A DNA stretch of 64,000 nucleotides. It comes from Clostridium felsineum DSM 794 (GTDB taxonomy: Bacteria > Bacillota > Clostridia > Clostridiales > Clostridiaceae). Position 1 is the first letter of the stretch, and every line of letters starts with the position of its first letter. The stretch covers positions 1,426,001 through 1,490,000 of the forward strand of contig NZ_CP096980.1 of the NCBI RefSeq assembly GCF_002006355.2, given 5' to 3'. Shown here piece by piece: positions 61,896 through 64,000 of the stretch. The translations under genes were made by a program, and so were the position numbers. The notes below the pieces were generated by a model. That model saw nothing but the letters and a program-made list of their open reading frames with translations. It searched no databases and was not told where the DNA came from.

Positions 61896-62465
61896 TTATA
61901 TGTAAAAATAACTCTCTTTGATAAAATCAATTTGTTTTGAAATAATGTGAAGTAGTTGTGAAGAAGTCTCTTTTTTTCCATGTTTAATCCAAACCAACAA
62001 TATGCCAATAAAAATACTACTACGTATTGTTATAAAGTATTCATAACTGGTATTGGGAAGTGGTTGTAACTTACCAAAGAAGTCTAAGATAGTTAAAGAG
62101 TTTTTTTGATGACAAGCATATATAATATCCACTCTGTTAATAGAAAGTAATTGTTCTAATATAGTACTGTGTTCAGTCCAATAATCCAAAAAACAAAGTA
62201 GAAGACCTTCTTTTTTATGTTTGTATACTTCGTTTTTGAAAAATATAGTAGTCACATCTTGAAAACAGCAATCACACTGCCAATGTAATACATCAATTAG
62301 ATGATCGAAGCCTCGATAAAAGGTAGCACGTCCTACTGTAGATGCTTGTTGTATATCGGTGATTGTTATTTTATCAAAAGTTTTTTTTTTCAAACAATAT
62401 GATAGTCCTTGATAAATCATATTTGCTGAAGTTTTAGCACGTTTATCTTCTTTAATATGATACAT
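61896..62465 (-). CDS. TetR/AcrR family transcriptional regulator
   Basis: 189 residues. The N-terminal helix-turn-helix is residues 32-53 (KITITDIQQASTVGRATFYR), followed by the usual FDHLIDVLHW helix; the long C-terminal helical part is the ligand-binding and dimer domain and contains several Cys (CDCCF at 64-68). It is divergent from the glycosyltransferase gene with 125 bases between the two starts, so it probably represses that gene and itself. In the gap, GTTAT (62488-62492) and ATAAC (62507-62511) form an inverted repeat that could be its operator. Inducer unknown. Confidence 0.85.
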   Translation of the reverse strand: MYHIKEDKRAKTSANMIYQGLSYCLKKKTFDKITITDIQQASTVGRATFYRGFDHLIDVLHWQCDCCFQDVTTIFFKNEVYKHKKEGLLLCFLDYWTEHSTILEQLLSINRVDIIYACHQKNSLTILDFFGKLQPLPNTSYEYFITIRSSIFIGILLVWIKHGKKETSSQLLHIISKQIDFIKESYFYI

Positions 62466-62590
62466 TTTTACACCTTCTGTATTGTAAGTTATGGAACTAT
62501 TGTATTATAACACGAAAATTGTTAAACTTGAAATGCAATGAGATTTTATGTTACAAGAGTAATTAAAATATGAAAAGGAGGAAGGATGCT

Positions 62591-63907
62591 ATGTCTAAAA
62601 TAATGTTTGTTACTCAACCAACTATGGGACATACAAATGCTATATTAAGTATTGCAGTAAGATTAAAAGAACTTGGACATGAAGTCCTCTTCGTGATTCC
62701 TAATGCAAAGAGAATTCCTAAAAAAATAATTAATAGGCTTCCTGATTATGTTAAAACTTCATTATCAATACCTGGAAAGGTAAGAGCAAATGGAATTAAT
62801 TGTGTTAGTATAGATATGCCTATTAAAGTACTTTTTAAATATATGATATTGCCTTTTGCTAAGCGGTTTACAGAAACTCAGTATGCAATGAATGTATTTT
62901 CAGATTGTTTATATAAATATTCTAAACTAATTGAAGGTATTGTTTTAAGAGAAAAACCAGATGTTATAGTCAATGATTTTTTCTTTTTTCCTCCATATAT
63001 AGTTGCAGAAAGGTATGATATACCATGCGTAACTATATATCACAGTGGATTGCCTTTTAGAGGAGATGGCATACCACCATTCGGAAGTGGACTTGCTATA
63101 AATGGAAATTGGGGAGTGAAGGGAAAGTTGTACGCCATTCTTTCAAGAAATACTAATAAACTAGTAACAAAGAGATATATTAGAGCTTGTAAAAAGATGG
63201 ACGTTTCAGATATTAGAAAAGTAAATTGGAGTAAACCATATTCAAAATGGCTAAATTTATTACTTACAGCAAAAGAAATTGAAGCACCAAGACAATTAAA
63301 TAATAACAATACAATTTTTGTAGGACCATGTTTCTCATGTAAAAGAATAGACATACAAGATAAGTTTCCTTTTGAAATTTTAAGTGAGGAGATTCCAAAG
63401 ATATATGTGTCACTTGGAACTGTATTTAATAATAAACCTAAGGTTTTTAAAAAAATCTTGAGTGGACTTGAAAAAGAAAATTACCAAGTTATAGTTAGTG
63501 CTGGAGGAGCTTATAATAAGCTAATAAAATACAATTTTAATAATAATATATTGATATTTAAGAGGGTTCCTCAACTTGAAATTTTAAAAAAGGTGGATAT
63601 TGTTATTAGTCATGGTGGAAATAACACAATAAATGAAACCTTGGCAGCTGGAAAACCAATTATTGTAATGCCTATAGGTGGTGAGCAGGGAGACAATGCT
63701 AGTAAAATTCAGTATTTAAATGTTGGTAAGAGAATAAATATTTCAAATTTTAGCAGTAATGAAGTATTAGAAAAAGTGAAAAGTATCTTTGCTGATTCTA
63801 TATATAAACAAAATGCTGAGAGAATTAGAAAAATAATAAGTAAAACAGATGGAGTTAGTACTTCTGTTAAATTAATAAGTTCGGTAGCTGAAAACAGAAA
63901 AATATAG
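62591..63907 (+). CDS. UGT/MGT-type glycosyltransferase (GT1 family)
   Basis: 438 residues from ATG 62591, chosen because AAAGGAGG (62574-62581) lies 9 bases before it; the longer frame from 62570 would include that site. GT-B fold: the N-terminal acceptor domain begins KIMFVTQPTMGHTNAILSIA, with the usual conserved His. The C-terminal donor domain holds KIYVSLGTVFNNKPKVFKKI, RVPQLEILKKVDIVISHGGN (His341), and PIGGEQGDNA with Glu365/Gln366 that bind the sugar of the nucleotide donor. Relatives glycosylate macrolides, flavonoids or lipids, often for self-protection. Glycosylation of Tyr, Ser or Asn in the peptide from the nearby NRPS is possible but unproven; the TetR partner fits a resistance or tailoring unit. 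Confidence 0.85.
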   Translation: MSKIMFVTQPTMGHTNAILSIAVRLKELGHEVLFVIPNAKRIPKKIINRLPDYVKTSLSIPGKVRANGINCVSIDMPIKVLFKYMILPFAKRFTETQYAMNVFSDCLYKYSKLIEGIVLREKPDVIVNDFFFFPPYIVAERYDIPCVTIYHSGLPFRGDGIPPFGSGLAINGNWGVKGKLYAILSRNTNKLVTKRYIRACKKMDVSDIRKVNWSKPYSKWLNLLLTAKEIEAPRQLNNNNTIFVGPCFSCKRIDIQDKFPFEILSEEIPKIYVSLGTVFNNKPKVFKKILSGLEKENYQVIVSAGGAYNKLIKYNFNNNILIFKRVPQLEILKKVDIVISHGGNNTINETLAAGKPIIVMPIGGEQGDNASKIQYLNVGKRINISNFSSNEVLEKVKSIFADSIYKQNAERIRKIISKTDGVSTSVKLISSVAENRKI

Positions 63908-63989
63908 GACATTAAGAGTAGATTTGTCTTTACAGAAATGAAAGGGTATAATGTAAGAAAATGCATATACTTTCAAGGAAGCTGTAATT

Positions 63990-64000
63990 AGGAGGATACC
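63990..64000 (+). promoter_or_regulatory. Ribosome binding site of a gene beginning just outside the window
   Basis: AGGAGG at 63990-63995 followed by ATACC leaves room for a start codon within a few bases of the window end. The next gene therefore follows the glycosyltransferase by about 95 bases on the same strand, likely in one operon. Confidence 0.6.

Overview
The window looks like chromosomal DNA of a low-GC, anaerobic, butyrate-type Clostridium. The DNA is strongly AT-rich, Shine-Dalgarno sites are strong AGGAGG types, TTG and GTG starts are common, and there is an EtfAB-linked lactate oxidation operon. I cannot name the species from the sequence alone.

Region 1 (1-14.0 kb) is the right part of a siphophage-type prophage. 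In order it holds the end of an Ig-like tail tube protein, a tail chaperone pair joined by a -1 frameshift signal, the tape measure, distal tail protein and tail fibre/endopeptidase with an S74 chaperone domain. Next come a coiled-coil membrane protein, a compact agr-type quorum-sensing cassette (membrane sensor-like protein, AgrD pro-peptide, AgrB protease), a GH25 endolysin and an LLH-type holin. It closes with a DUF4352 surface protein that has its own promoter and terminator. A gene-poor stretch with a strong orphan terminator and gene debris (14.0-15.0 kb) probably marks the phage-host border.

Region 2 (15.0-24.9 kb) is host metabolism. A MepRA-like MarR regulator and MATE efflux pair share TTAGAATTCTAA operators. 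A hypothetical protein follows. Then comes a lactate operon: etfB, etfA, lactate permease, FAD-linked lactate dehydrogenase and a short-chain acyl-CoA dehydrogenase, with a GntR-type operator palindrome in front.

Region 3 (24.9-59.2 kb) is the main interest: a three-protein, nine-module nonribosomal peptide synthetase with four A domains of tyrosine/phenylalanine type (one degenerate) and three epimerization domains. It has no thioesterase. The last PCP is followed by a papain-fold, BtrH-like Cys/His domain. A separate BtrH-like protein is encoded divergently beside a stand-alone ACP at the start of the cluster. The cluster therefore begins with a discrete carrier/BtrH pair and ends with a fused one. 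The first module is damaged or specialised: half a condensation domain, and an A domain without the amino-binding Asp. A working reading of the product is (X)-Ser-D-Tyr/Phe-Tyr/Phe-D-Tyr/Phe-Val/Ile-X-D-Asn-Val/Ile, released onto an unknown nucleophile.

Region 4 (59.2-64.0 kb) holds an intact IS1182-family element inserted 10-13 bp after the last NRPS stop codon, a small multi-pass membrane protein, and a TetR regulator divergent from a UGT-type glycosyltransferase. The window ends on the ribosome binding site of a further gene. The glycosyltransferase unit may be the far end of the peptide cluster, split off by the IS, but that is inference.
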